In this document: positions 1 through 8,182 of the stretch, in pieces
Position numbering within the stretch: position 1 is the first letter of the stretch
Layout: every line of letters starts with the position of its first letter
From: an uncultured bacterium
Lineage (GTDB): Bacteria > Verrucomicrobiota > Kiritimatiellia > RFP12 > UBA1067
DNA: 64,000 nt
Direction: 5' to 3'
NCBI GenBank assembly: GCA_902799385.1
Contig: CADCAK010000002.1
Span: 62,001-126,000, forward strand
Notes under the pieces: model-generated
What the model saw: only the letters and a program-made list of their open reading frames with translations
What the model was told of the DNA's origin: nothing
Database searches by the model: none
Made by a program: the position numbers and the translations under genes

Positions 1-1
1 C

Positions 2-1045
2 CTGCTATCGTCAGAACAGGCAAAGGAGGTAAGCAAGTATTTATTGGGGCAGCCTCTTTATGACCACAAGAGCGATCCGCAAGAAAGCCACGTGCAAGAT
101 GAGGCAATGTGTGAATTCTTTATTGATGACGCATCTCGGCTTCGCCGGATTGTGCAGCTCATGCCTGATGGAGAGCCTACAGCCGAGCTCCTCAATATGC
201 TATGGGAGTATGCCGTGAAGCATGATAGGCTGTTCGATCTCGCCAATGTTCTGCTTGGTTTTGACTCAAAGCACAAAACGGTTGACGGGAATGAAAACTG
301 TGATTGGTATTGGCGTTGTCGTCCGCCGGTGGAACCAGTGCAGGCCAATGAGTTCTTTTTTGATTTGATCGATTACGCCAGAGTGAGGGCACACCTTGAA
401 CGCGGGACTTATGATGATTGGCATGGCAGTTCTTTGGCAATGTTTGATTGGATGGAGGATTACAAGAATGATGGTGTTGGCAAGGGAATAATTGACATTG
501 ATAACGTTTTAGATCAATTGCTCGCAAAATACGAATCAGAGGTTGAGCTTGAACGTCAGCGAGATAGCGAAGAAGGTCGTTTTGCGAAGCCGCCTGACCT
601 TCTAAGTGCCGGCGATGGAAGTGCTGTGCAGGATGGCCCATTTACCGGAATCTTTGTTGGACGGTTTGTGCTTGACGTGGCGGATGATGACTTGTTGAAT
701 CTACCCTTGGAGTTCCAGACGGAACTTAATGGCAATGAGATGTTCATCATGAGAAATCCTGAAAGAAAGCATGCGCTTGTTCTTCTCCCCGTTGACATCT
801 ACGACGGATGCCTCAAAAACATAAAAGATGGTGCTGATGTTAGTGAATTGACGAAATCCTTATACGAGCAGGCGGTGCGGGTCAGGATTGACAAGCGGGG
901 GAGGATAAGAATCCCACAAAATCTATTGTCGTGCATTCGCTTGGAGAAAAGTAGTAAGGTTATCCTTCGAGGACATATTTCCACCATCGACATCTTCAAG
1001 GGAGATGCCTCGGCATGTAGTGGTGGCAATGATTTGATGCAGTGA
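2..1045 (+). CDS. Protein with C-terminal MraZ/AbrB-like domain, 5'-partial
   Basis: The frame is open to the window edge, and the residues before the first TTG (position 44) already look like protein, so the gene probably begins outside the window. The last ~130 residues match the MraZ layout: a first SpoVT/AbrB half beginning GIFVGRFVLDV, then a second half with RIDKRGRIRIPQNLL and a hydrophobic end. In MraZ this double barrel forms a DNA-binding ring. The N-terminal ~200 residues are acidic and not recognised. It could be a DNA-binding regulator with an added sensor part, which is inference. It runs convergent with the M50/CDC48 operon. Confidence 0.6.
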   Translation: MLSSEQAKEVSKYLLGQPLYDHKSDPQESHVQDEAMCEFFIDDASRLRRIVQLMPDGEPTAELLNMLWEYAVKHDRLFDLANVLLGFDSKHKTVDGNENCDWYWRCRPPVEPVQANEFFFDLIDYARVRAHLERGTYDDWHGSSLAMFDWMEDYKNDGVGKGIIDIDNVLDQLLAKYESEVELERQRDSEEGRFAKPPDLLSAGDGSAVQDGPFTGIFVGRFVLDVADDDLLNLPLEFQTELNGNEMFIMRNPERKHALVLLPVDIYDGCLKNIKDGADVSELTKSLYEQAVRVRIDKRGRIRIPQNLLSCIRLEKSSKVILRGHISTIDIFKGDASACSGGNDLMQ

Positions 1046-1072
1046 AAAGTGAATGAGAATTGGTGGGCAGCC

Positions 1073-1219
1073 ATGAGAACAAATCTATTACTGACTGTCT
1101 TGGTCGTACTTCTTTTTACTGTTGCCGGTTGTGCGAGTAACCCAAACGCCTCGGATGCTGCGGGGCAGGTGCTTTCCGGCGTCTTGATGGGGATCGGAAC
1201 GGGGCTGTCAGGCCTTTAG
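1073..1219 (+). CDS. Small lipoprotein, 48 aa
   Basis: ATG at 1073 is followed by a basic-hydrophobic signal (MRTNLLLTVLVVLLF) and a lipobox VAGC. The remaining ~28 residues are small and polar (SNPNASDAAGQV) with a Gly-rich end. It lies between the MraZ-domain gene and the repeat protein, 28 bases after the former and 12 before the latter. Such tiny lipoproteins often anchor to the outer membrane; no function is visible. The ribosome site is weak (GGTGGGC). Confidence 0.6.
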   Translation: MRTNLLLTVLVVLLFTVAGCASNPNASDAAGQVLSGVLMGIGTGLSGL

Positions 1220-1231
1220 GAGGGCACACGC

Positions 1232-1855
1232 ATGGAGTACGATGAGCCGGATTACAGCAAAGTGTCACACGATGAACTGTTGGCGTTAGCCAAAAATGAT
1301 TCGGTGGCCGCACAAGAGTTCTTCTATCGATATCAATACAGCGACGATCCTGTGCTGAAAACAGAAGTGCGTGAAGTCCTACGGTCTCTTGCTGAGGACT
1401 TCGAGAATTCTGGCTTCTGGCCGGACTGGTATACGATATTGCGCGACAGCAATGATCCCAAGGAGCAGCGCGAGGCGGGAATTTGGCGGAAGAAGATACT
1501 CGACGCGGGCGTGTTTGATAATGCGGCTTTGATTGCATATGGTGTTCTCGACGCTGAATATGTCTCGCATGATGAACTACTTGCTGCTGCTGGCCAGAAT
1601 TTGGCATCGGCCAGAGCGTTCTATCATCGATATCGTCATAGCGATGACCCAGCCATCAGAGCAGAAGTTCATGCAATCTTGAAATCACTTGCAGTTGATT
1701 TCGGGTGTATGGGCTTCTGGCCCGATTGGTATGTTGCACTTCGCGATAGCGACGATCCAAGGGAACGGTGCGAGTCGGAAGTCTGGAAACAGAAGATTCT
1801 CAACGACAGCTTGTTCGATGATGACGTCTTGATTTACTCTGGCTTAAAATCTTGA
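1232..1855 (+). CDS. Two-repeat acidic protein, 207 aa, unknown function
   Basis: ATG at 1232 has AGGAGGG eight bases upstream. The protein is an internal tandem duplication of ~95 residues. Both halves begin SHDELLA, contain SDDP and GFWPDWY followed by LRDS(N/D)DP, and end with a (K/Q)KIL and a (L/V)FD(N/D) segment. No signal peptide or catalytic motif is evident. The repeats look helical and may bind protein. The family is not recognised. Confidence 0.7.
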   Translation: MEYDEPDYSKVSHDELLALAKNDSVAAQEFFYRYQYSDDPVLKTEVREVLRSLAEDFENSGFWPDWYTILRDSNDPKEQREAGIWRKKILDAGVFDNAALIAYGVLDAEYVSHDELLAAAGQNLASARAFYHRYRHSDDPAIRAEVHAILKSLAVDFGCMGFWPDWYVALRDSDDPRERCESEVWKQKILNDSLFDDDVLIYSGLKS

Positions 1856-1946
1856 TGAATACATGTCCCCACAACGCATTCCATAGCGTTTATGAGTAAT
1901 CCTTACTATCTGACTCTGATGATCCTTCCGGACGGTGAATATACAT

Positions 1947-2738
1947 TTAGTCCTGGCATCGAGTTCTTGTTACTTCCATTCCGCTCATACGCCATATCAG
2001 AAAGGATATGGGTAGCACAATTAGAATGTCTATGGGACTCCCTGTGCCGATTATGGCATCGGCTAATGTGTACACTGCAATGCCAGAAGCGATTGTTCGA
2101 GAGACCCACATGGTAATGACACCAGCATGACGCTCCGTCCATACATGGGACAAGATTATTCTAAGAGCCCGTCCACCATCCAGTGGGAATGCTGGTATAA
2201 GGTTGAAAAATAAGAGTATCACGTTAATTCGCAAAACAGCATTTGCCCAGACCACAAGAAATGGGAGATCTTCAATTGCGGCATCATCACCGTACAACAG
2301 CTCTATTGTCTGGCACAGTCGTGCCATAATATCGCCATCAAGCAAACCGACTTCCAACGCTACGAGTCCAACACAAATCATACCGTTACCCAACGGCCCG
2401 GCAAGAGAGATGAAGAGGTCATCCCAACGTGTCCCAGAACGTTTCCAGAAAAGCGTGTAACCTCCGATTGGCAGGAGTCCAATCTCCCTAACACGACACC
2501 CAAAGTAATGACCCGCCCATCCATGACACATTTCATGGAACAGGAGCGATGCAGCAATCCAAAGGCAAAAAGACATCAAGGCGCTGAATAGACTGAAGTC
2601 TGGCCAACAATACACAGCAATGGCAATTGGGATTGAAATAAGGCTATAGTTAATCGTGACCAGAACACCAAATAATCTACCAATACGAAAACGAGCATTG
2701 ATAAATCGAAGTACGATTGCCCATAAGACTTTATACAT
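1947..2738 (-). CDS. M50 site-2 zinc metalloprotease, membrane
   Basis: An integral-membrane protease of the M50 (S2P/SpoIVFB) family. It has HEMCH at residues 68-72 (HExxH zinc ligands plus catalytic Glu) and NLIPAFPLDGG near 179-189 supplying the third ligand (D187). Multiple hydrophobic segments lie on both sides. M50 enzymes cleave transmembrane anchors, often to release or activate sigma factors. This one is the last gene of a minus-strand run that begins with an ECF-like sigma gene at 8959, so regulated intramembrane proteolysis in this operon is a reasonable inference. There is no PDZ domain, and the length (263 aa) suits the compact subgroup. Confidence 0.88.
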   Translation of the reverse strand: MYKVLWAIVLRFINARFRIGRLFGVLVTINYSLISIPIAIAVYCWPDFSLFSALMSFCLWIAASLLFHEMCHGWAGHYFGCRVREIGLLPIGGYTLFWKRSGTRWDDLFISLAGPLGNGMICVGLVALEVGLLDGDIMARLCQTIELLYGDDAAIEDLPFLVVWANAVLRINVILLFFNLIPAFPLDGGRALRIILSHVWTERHAGVITMWVSRTIASGIAVYTLADAIIGTGSPIDILIVLPISFLIWRMSGMEVTRTRCQD

Positions 2739-2759
2739 AGCGAAAGGTCATGATTCGCG

Positions 2760-2900
2760 TTACGGACTAAGTAAGCTCATGGCAACTCGAAACAAATAGT
2801 CAAATATTTTGGCCATCGACCTGACTACGGCCCACATCAGCAAGAACAGTGCGCCAAAGACCTGGCCCAGCGCATCCACGATTTTAACCGATGATGACAT
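2760..2900 (-). CDS. Small membrane protein, 46 aa
   Basis: An ORF from ATG at 2900, preceded by GTGAGG, to TAA at 2760. It starts MSSSVKIVDALGQVFGAL and continues with one clear hydrophobic helix (LFLLMWAVV), then an amphipathic basic/aromatic part ending LLSP. It fills the gap between the 131-aa membrane protein and the M50 protease, so it is probably part of that operon. It could be a substrate or cofactor of the protease; this is inference. Confidence 0.55.
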   Translation of the reverse strand: MSSSVKIVDALGQVFGALFLLMWAVVRSMAKIFDYLFRVAMSLLSP

Positions 2901-3015
2901 TTGCAACCTCACATTTCTTTTTCAGTGATGATTTTCGACATGAATAATGCTCCGGGCAATCACAATCAAAAGCTGCATAGTCTCTGAATTTCGTATGAGC
3001 TGAAAAAGTAAACAA

Positions 3016-3411
3016 TTAATACCGTAGAAACTGAAACCATAGCACCACAACGCATATACAACCCAGCAATGTCCATTTGTTGTAGCACACCCAGCCAAAC
3101 AACCAAACCAATGCATAAATGACGAGAAAGTACACGTAGAGGATAATCATGGCAAATGAACACACCCAAAATGCGCCAATGATCGACAGGAATCCAATGA
3201 TGAAATTGTCTTGAAAATTTTCGAAAACCCACTTAAGCAAATCAATGAGTCCACCAACAGCGGGAATGGCGCAGGCCACAGTCGCGACAACAGCCGCTCC
3301 CCCTCCCGTCAGCCACGCGCCGAACTTACCGACATAGTCCGTTTCGCTATCAATCTCTCGGGGCGGCAGATACTCCTGCGCCACTTCATCTGGTGGATAC
3401 ATCCTGCCCAT
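3016..3411 (-). CDS. Membrane protein, 131 aa
   Basis: ATG at 3411 has GGAGGA seven bases upstream. The first ~30 residues are soluble and proline/acid-rich. Then come a Gly/Ala-rich hydrophobic segment, an amphipathic GLIDLLKWVFENF helix, and two or three strongly hydrophobic helices to the end. The amphipathic helix resembles the C-terminal motif shared by three soluble proteins of the same operon (positions 3440, 5866 and 7123). It could be the membrane platform for the CDC48-like ATPase; that is inference. Confidence 0.65.
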   Translation of the reverse strand: MGRMYPPDEVAQEYLPPREIDSETDYVGKFGAWLTGGGAAVVATVACAIPAVGGLIDLLKWVFENFQDNFIIGFLSIIGAFWVCSFAMIILYVYFLVIYALVWLFGWVCYNKWTLLGCICVVVLWFQFLRY

Positions 3412-3439
3412 GACATGTCCTCCGCCATTGTGTCGTTCC

Positions 3440-3763
3440 TTATGCCTTGAGCCACCTCAGCACATTCTGAAGCCAATCAATGCCCATCTCATTCGTAAAC
3501 GCTGCTGCGCAAGATATGGACTTCGCATAATCCAAAGCACCTGGATAGAACACGATGTGCCGCCCGCTGTTGCAGCTCAAACGCATTTTCGTAAGGGGCC
3601 AGTGCGCTCCGCACTTGCTGCAGATCACGTTTGCGCACTCGTCCAAGAGCAACTTGCCCTGACACCTGTCGCCGTGAATCCAGTATTCATTCTCCGCACA
3701 TCCGTAATCGCGCAGGCATCCAGGGCAATGCATGTAGATATAGATCCTCTTTGTGCCTATCAT
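3440..3763 (-). CDS. Zinc-ribbon protein with C-terminal GIDWLQ motif, 107 aa
   Basis: The start at 3763 overlaps the stop of the CDC48-like gene (ATGA), with AAGGAGG upstream, so translation is probably coupled. Two or three Cys pairs are visible: CPGC near the N-terminus and CSKC in the middle, plus single Cys residues. This suggests one or two zinc ribbons. The end reads GIDWLQNVLRWLK. The protein at 5866-6246, on the other side of the ATPase gene, has the same layout, so the two are diverged paralogues flanking the ATPase. They may be adaptors or substrates; no family is recognised. Confidence 0.75.
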   Translation of the reverse strand: MIGTKRIYIYMHCPGCLRDYGCAENEYWIHGDRCQGKLLLDECANVICSKCGAHWPLTKMRLSCNSGRHIVFYPGALDYAKSISCAAAFTNEMGIDWLQNVLRWLKA

Positions 3764-5850
3764 TTGACACCTCCTTGTGGTAGCCCCTTCCTTTGGACAA
3801 TCATATTCTCTTTGACATCACGAATGACCTGCCCAATGGTTTTCCCTGTGATATTCGCATCAGCGCAATCAAACTCAGGAAACATCTTCTTGATCCCATC
3901 AAGAACTTGTTTTTCGTCCAGTTCAAGGCTGATTTCGCTCTCAAAGGCCTTGTACCCCCTGATGCAGGCGGGCAACAGCGTGCCGTCTTCCGCCGCCAGT
4001 ATGGACAGAACCTTCTGAAGGCGACCCAAGCTCGACAACTCGTTAACAAGCTTGTGGGCCAGCACATCGGAGCTACGGCAGTTTTCCATGTTCTGCACAA
4101 GCAAGACAGACGGCGCAGTCTGACGGCATTTGGCGACAACACGACGGATCTCCTGCATGGCCTCCGTCAAAGGAAGCGCATCCAACGCAAGGCAATCTAT
4201 CGACATCAGTTCATATCCAAACTTCAGCGCAAACGCCTTGACAAGGGTGCGCTTGCCCGATCCGCTTCGTCCCAGCATCAGAAGATTCGCGCAAGACGGA
4301 CGGCCTGGGAGTTTCTCACTGTCAATCAACCCGATGAAACGGATATGGATATCTTTGAGAAGTTCCTTCGGACGGTCAAGTCCAACAATATCATCCCAAG
4401 CGATATCACCTGTGACAATCTGTTCGCCGCGCATCTGTGTTGGAGTGATCTCCTTAACAGCCGCGAGGAAATCATCGTATGACAGCTTTATCGCTTCCAC
4501 GTCCGTATTCAGTTGGAACTTGCCATCCGTCCCGAACGACGAATTCCGCCGTATGGCATGCATGACTGACTCATGGTAGAGCATCGAAATATCCGCGCCG
4601 GAAAACCCGCTCGTCAATTCGGCGAGCGTCCGAAGCGCATGTTTGTCCATGCTGCCATCAAACAATCCCTGTTTTTCCACATGGACATACTTTTTGAGTA
4701 TATCCAGTCGTCCGTTCAAGTCGGGGAGCGGAACCTCAAACTCGTGGTCGAATCGTCCTGGCCTGCGCAAGGCCGGGTCTATGGCATCCAGGCGATTAGT
4801 AGCACCAATGAAAAAGATGCGCTGGTTGCTGTTAACGCCATCCATCAACCGTAACAACGTATCGACAACGTTCCTCTGATGTTGTTCGACATTCTCTCCG
4901 TCACGCGACACCGCCAAAGCGTCCAGCTCATCTATGAACAAAATCCCAATTCCATTTTTGGCTGCGGCTATCGCCTCGTCGAATTTTTCCTTGATGTTAC
5001 GTTCCGACATCCCGACATATTTTGAGAGAACCTCAAAGAGGTCGAGCTGAACAAACGCTGCCCCCATCGCCTGGGCAACCGCACGGGCTATCAAGGTCTT
5101 GCCATTACCTGGAGGCCCGTAAAGAATAACTCCCCTGCTGGGCTTATCTCCAAAACGGTGCAAGAGATCAGGACAGCTCGTCGGGATCTGCACAATTTCC
5201 CGCAAGCGGCTTATGATCGTATCAAGTCCTCCGATTTTCGAGAAGTCGATTGCTGCATCTTTATTCTTGGGCAATCCTTGGAACACGAGGTTGGTGTCCC
5301 AATCTACGCGATATGCAACACTACGGTCGGCAGGTTTTGGGAAGATTCCGCTAACCTTACCCATGACGCTGTCCTTCGTTGTTGGCTTCACGAGAGTCTG
5401 TTGCGCAAGGTAAGCGACCCCTGTCTTCGCGAGGAAAATCCCCTTGGCGGATTTCACCTCGCCCTCACCCCAGAAGATCGTATCGTCCGGGTTCAAACTC
5501 ACCGTGACAGTTTCCGCATGGGGAAGTTCGGCAACATCAACATAACTGACCTCTACCTTCATGCCCTGATCGTATGCCCAAATGGGGTCCATCAATTTCC
5601 GTGGAACGAAAATGATGCCGTCCGCATCGTGGGCATCCGAGTTTAGGCTGTCAATCTTCGCATAGAGAGTGAAGCGAGACAGAGGATTCAACGAGACGAT
5701 TTTGACGTAATTCGGCTGATCATCAGGATTAAGGTCGTCAGGCAGCATTTCGCTGATCTCACGAGCCGTCGCCCAGACACTTGATGTGTCATCACGGAAT
5801 TTGCCGCCGCCTTCAGGCTGAACATTGAGCCGTAGTGTTTTCGCTTTCAC
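3760..5850 (-). CDS. CDC48/VAT-like double AAA+ ATPase with degenerate second ring
   Basis: A 696-aa protein with a GTG start at 5850 and GGAGGTGG upstream. Residues 1-190 are beta-rich and match the position of a CDC48-type N domain. The D1 ring is intact: Walker A GPPGNGKT (245-252), Walker B ILFIDE (303-308), sensor Asn352 and arginine fingers in RRPGRFD (362-368). The second ring is degenerate: its P-loop is GRSGSGKR (527-534), with the usual Thr/Ser replaced by Arg, and the Walker B position reads LLVQNME instead of a DE pair. So D1 probably drives unfolding while D2 is structural. The flanking paralogous zinc-ribbon proteins are likely partners or clients. Confidence 0.9.
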   Translation of the reverse strand: MKAKTLRLNVQPEGGGKFRDDTSSVWATAREISEMLPDDLNPDDQPNYVKIVSLNPLSRFTLYAKIDSLNSDAHDADGIIFVPRKLMDPIWAYDQGMKVEVSYVDVAELPHAETVTVSLNPDDTIFWGEGEVKSAKGIFLAKTGVAYLAQQTLVKPTTKDSVMGKVSGIFPKPADRSVAYRVDWDTNLVFQGLPKNKDAAIDFSKIGGLDTIISRLREIVQIPTSCPDLLHRFGDKPSRGVILYGPPGNGKTLIARAVAQAMGAAFVQLDLFEVLSKYVGMSERNIKEKFDEAIAAAKNGIGILFIDELDALAVSRDGENVEQHQRNVVDTLLRLMDGVNSNQRIFFIGATNRLDAIDPALRRPGRFDHEFEVPLPDLNGRLDILKKYVHVEKQGLFDGSMDKHALRTLAELTSGFSGADISMLYHESVMHAIRRNSSFGTDGKFQLNTDVEAIKLSYDDFLAAVKEITPTQMRGEQIVTGDIAWDDIVGLDRPKELLKDIHIRFIGLIDSEKLPGRPSCANLLMLGRSGSGKRTLVKAFALKFGYELMSIDCLALDALPLTEAMQEIRRVVAKCRQTAPSVLLVQNMENCRSSDVLAHKLVNELSSLGRLQKVLSILAAEDGTLLPACIRGYKAFESEISLELDEKQVLDGIKKMFPEFDCADANITGKTIGQVIRDVKENMIVQRKGLPQGGVK

Positions 5851-5865
5851 AATCCACCTCCTTCC

Positions 5866-6246
5866 CTACAGCGTTCCACACGCGCCCCTACGCTTCAGGT
5901 TCTCCAACACCTTCTGCAACCACTCCAATCCGGCCTCAGTCACCAACTGTCCAGCTGTCGAGACAGCCTCGGCAAGTGCCGCCGCGCTGGCACCAACAAA
6001 CTCATCTGACGATCCGCTGTGATCTGGACAGCTGTACTTCCAGTTTTCGACATGAGATACAAGCCCGCACTTGATGCACTTGAAGTTTGCGTCATCCCCG
6101 ATGTAGATGTCCCCGTGGCAATTGTTGTCATAGTGAGTCCAATACCTGACAGGAACATCCTTTTTCCCACGGTCAAGGCAAACTGGGCAACGGATATACA
6201 GCCGGAAATAGGTATGCCCGTTTTCGTGGATTTTTCTGAGACTCAT
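5866..6246 (-). CDS. Zinc-ribbon protein with C-terminal GLEWLQ motif, 126 aa
   Basis: It starts at 6246 and ends 15 bases before the CDC48-like gene. Two CxxC pairs are visible (CPVC and CIKC), with His residues between them, giving a probable zinc ribbon. After an Ala-rich linker it ends with GLEWLQKVLENLK, the motif also seen at the end of the 107-aa protein beyond the ATPase and, more loosely, in the 142-aa protein at 7123. Shared tails beside a AAA+ unfoldase suggest a recognition helix. The function is unknown. Confidence 0.75.
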   Translation of the reverse strand: MSLRKIHENGHTYFRLYIRCPVCLDRGKKDVPVRYWTHYDNNCHGDIYIGDDANFKCIKCGLVSHVENWKYSCPDHSGSSDEFVGASAAALAEAVSTAGQLVTEAGLEWLQKVLENLKRRGACGTL

Positions 6247-6263
6247 TGTTTTTGTTCCTTTCT

Positions 6264-7091
6264 TTAGTTTTTGTTAGAGTTGTCTTGCGTTGACGAAGTA
6301 GTCAGAGAATTTGTATCGTCTTTCAACTTTGACGAGATCTCCTTTTCAATCTCATCATCCGAAAACTCAGGCAGGCCTTCGACATATGATGTGAACATGT
6401 TGCGCACCCTTTTCGCCGGAGTGGAAGTATCGTAGAACGAGATCATGGCCTTCATCAGCCGGTTAAAGCCTTCTACCGCCGAACCGCGTTTATGCGTTGT
6501 GAGTTTGACATCCTCGCCAGACTCTAAAAGCATTTCTTTTCTGTGATTGACTGCCTCCATTCCTCTGATCAATGATTCAAGCCCTTCACGAACCGCCTTT
6601 TCCTTTCCCTCATCGTCCAGATCCTCTATCCGGGACATATTGGCAACGTACATCTCGCACACTTGCATTATTCCAGCCACAGAATCAACCTGCCGACTGA
6701 GCGCAACACAGATAGGAAGGATGTACCTGTCGACTTCGTCGTAAGGGACATCGCTCCCTCGTCCGCCATACCACTCCAAGAGATCGGAGAAGAAATACCT
6801 CATCGTTTTTGTGAACAGTTCCTCGTCATCGAATTCTGTTTGAAAGAATAATGCCGAACACTGGAGCAGAACCTCCTTCATCACGCCCGATAGCGTTGGT
6901 GGATTCTTCTTGTCATCGTGAAGATCCCGATCTGTTTTGATTGCCGTGGTCGGCAATTGGGAGACACCTCCTCCCGAACGACGAATCATCAGGAAAGCCT
7001 CAAGGCGTTCCAGAGCAATGATCATCATGTGAAAGACATTGTCAAGCCCTTGAAGCTGCACCTGAATCGGACGTTGTACTAGCTTGCTCAT
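6264..7091 (-). CDS. Helical protein of the CDC48-like operon, 275 aa
   Basis: The start was chosen at MSKLVQRP (7091); the open frame extends further but overlaps the preceding gene. The sequence is almost wholly helical, with an acidic Ser/Thr/Asn-rich tail (TNSLTTSSTQDNSN). No catalytic motif is seen. It sits between the 142-aa protein and the zinc-ribbon gene, all close together on the minus strand. Not recognised. Confidence 0.7.
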   Translation of the reverse strand: MSKLVQRPIQVQLQGLDNVFHMMIIALERLEAFLMIRRSGGGVSQLPTTAIKTDRDLHDDKKNPPTLSGVMKEVLLQCSALFFQTEFDDEELFTKTMRYFFSDLLEWYGGRGSDVPYDEVDRYILPICVALSRQVDSVAGIMQVCEMYVANMSRIEDLDDEGKEKAVREGLESLIRGMEAVNHRKEMLLESGEDVKLTTHKRGSAVEGFNRLMKAMISFYDTSTPAKRVRNMFTSYVEGLPEFSDDEIEKEISSKLKDDTNSLTTSSTQDNSNKN

Positions 7092-7122
7092 TTCTTGATT
7101 CCTTTCTTGTTGTGCGTATTGT

Positions 7123-7551
7123 TTACCGGTGAGACTTTGGAGGCTCCACAGGAGTTGACGGTGTCGGCCCATCCAATGATTTCTCGGGATCATTGGGCTT
7201 GTCCCCACCGCCATTTAGCGACCCGAGAAAATCCTGAAAGGACTCCAAGCCTATATCTGGTATCTTCTGCCCAATCATAGACACAGCAGTTTCCAGGTCA
7301 ATGGGGGAATACCCGTCCTCCGCTTGGCCTTCCTTCGGGTCGCCAGCGAGCTTCATCTTATGATTGCCGAAATCGACGAGCCACTCCAAAATGGGAGCTG
7401 CTTTGTGCTCGGCTTCGCATTCTAGAAGAAGCTTCTCTGCGTCGAACACGATGGGCGACCCGGTATCCGCGTATGTCATCTGCACACTCCCACAGACCTT
7501 GTCCTTGTCAAGAGATTCAGGATTCCTCACAACCAATGGTACTTTTTTCAT
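7123..7551 (-). CDS. Unknown 142-aa protein, CDC48-like operon
   Basis: It begins MKKVPLVVRNPESLDKDK. It has a beta-rich N-terminal half, an IGLESFQDFLGSL helix resembling the GLEWLQ motif of its operon neighbours, and a Gly/Pro-rich disordered tail. This layout (fold, helix, tail) would suit a client or adaptor of the ATPase; that is inference. Ubiquitin-like folding was considered, but the Gly-rich stretch is internal and there is no terminal di-Gly. Confidence 0.65.
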   Translation of the reverse strand: MKKVPLVVRNPESLDKDKVCGSVQMTYADTGSPIVFDAEKLLLECEAEHKAAPILEWLVDFGNHKMKLAGDPKEGQAEDGYSPIDLETAVSMIGQKIPDIGLESFQDFLGSLNGGGDKPNDPEKSLDGPTPSTPVEPPKSHR

Positions 7552-7619
7552 TACGTTTTTCCTTTCTTGTTAGTGCCTTCCCAGGCGAGATGTTCCCCTC
7601 GTCTGGGAAAGCTTTCCGC

Positions 7620-7805
7620 TCACGGGAAGAGCGACTGCGACCACGTCCCGTCGCCGTTGTCATTCCACCTGTTACCATCGGAGTCTCTGTACTCTCCGAA
7701 GCCATCATTTTCGATCTCGATGCGATCAGCGCACTTTTCAAGCGTCACAGCATCACGCATGAATGTTTCGCGGCCAACCTCATCCATCGTACCCCAGATA
7801 CTCAT
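7620..7805 (-). CDS. Small acidic protein, 61 aa
   Basis: The start was chosen at MSIWGTMDEVGR (7805), with AAAGGAAC upstream; the longer frame lacks a good start. The protein has an acidic middle and a tail with NRWNDNGDGTW, a short WxxNGDGxW beta-hairpin type seen in small phage and operon proteins. It is part of the sigma/CDC48 gene run. No function assigned. Confidence 0.55.
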   Translation of the reverse strand: MSIWGTMDEVGRETFMRDAVTLEKCADRIEIENDGFGEYRDSDGNRWNDNGDGTWSQSLFP

Positions 7806-7897
7806 CTTTTTGTTCCTTTCTTTGTTATGATGGGCACTATGCCCACCATTAGCATTTGACGAAAAACCTGCGACCTGCTTGCAGCCTTTTCGCATTT

Positions 7898-8080
7898 TTA
7901 CCGACGGCAAGAACATTCGACATCGATCTCACCCCCGCCATTGCATTTGTCGCAAAATTCCTTAACCAACTTGTCGTCAGCGTCCCAATGCTCACGATAT
8001 CCCGTGCCGCCGCATTTGTCGCACTTGACTCGATTGTAGCCTCTTCCGCCACAGATTGAACACTCATTGACTCCAAACAT
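7898..8080 (-). CDS. DnaJ-type CxxCxGxG zinc-finger protein, 60 aa
   Basis: From MFGVNECSICGG at 8080. Three CxxCxGxG-like repeats are visible (CSICGGRG, CDKCGGTG, CDKCNGGG) plus a final CSC. This is the zinc-binding core of DnaJ without the J domain. Stand-alone versions act as small chaperone or redox-like adaptors. Its place right after the sigma gene and before a AAA+ unfoldase fits a protein-quality role, by inference. Confidence 0.75.
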   Translation of the reverse strand: MFGVNECSICGGRGYNRVKCDKCGGTGYREHWDADDKLVKEFCDKCNGGGEIDVECSCRR

Positions 8081-8182
8081 TTCCAGTTTCCTTTCTTGTT
8101 GATTGTTGATGATTACTACCTTACAGTCATATAGACGCAACGCTCGTATCCTTCTCGCATCAAAAAAGCAATGCCCGATTTC

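Noticed and set aside
7123-7551. Ubiquitin-like modifier for the CDC48-like ATPase
   Set aside because: No terminal Gly-Gly and no E1/E2/JAB genes nearby; the Gly-rich part is internal.
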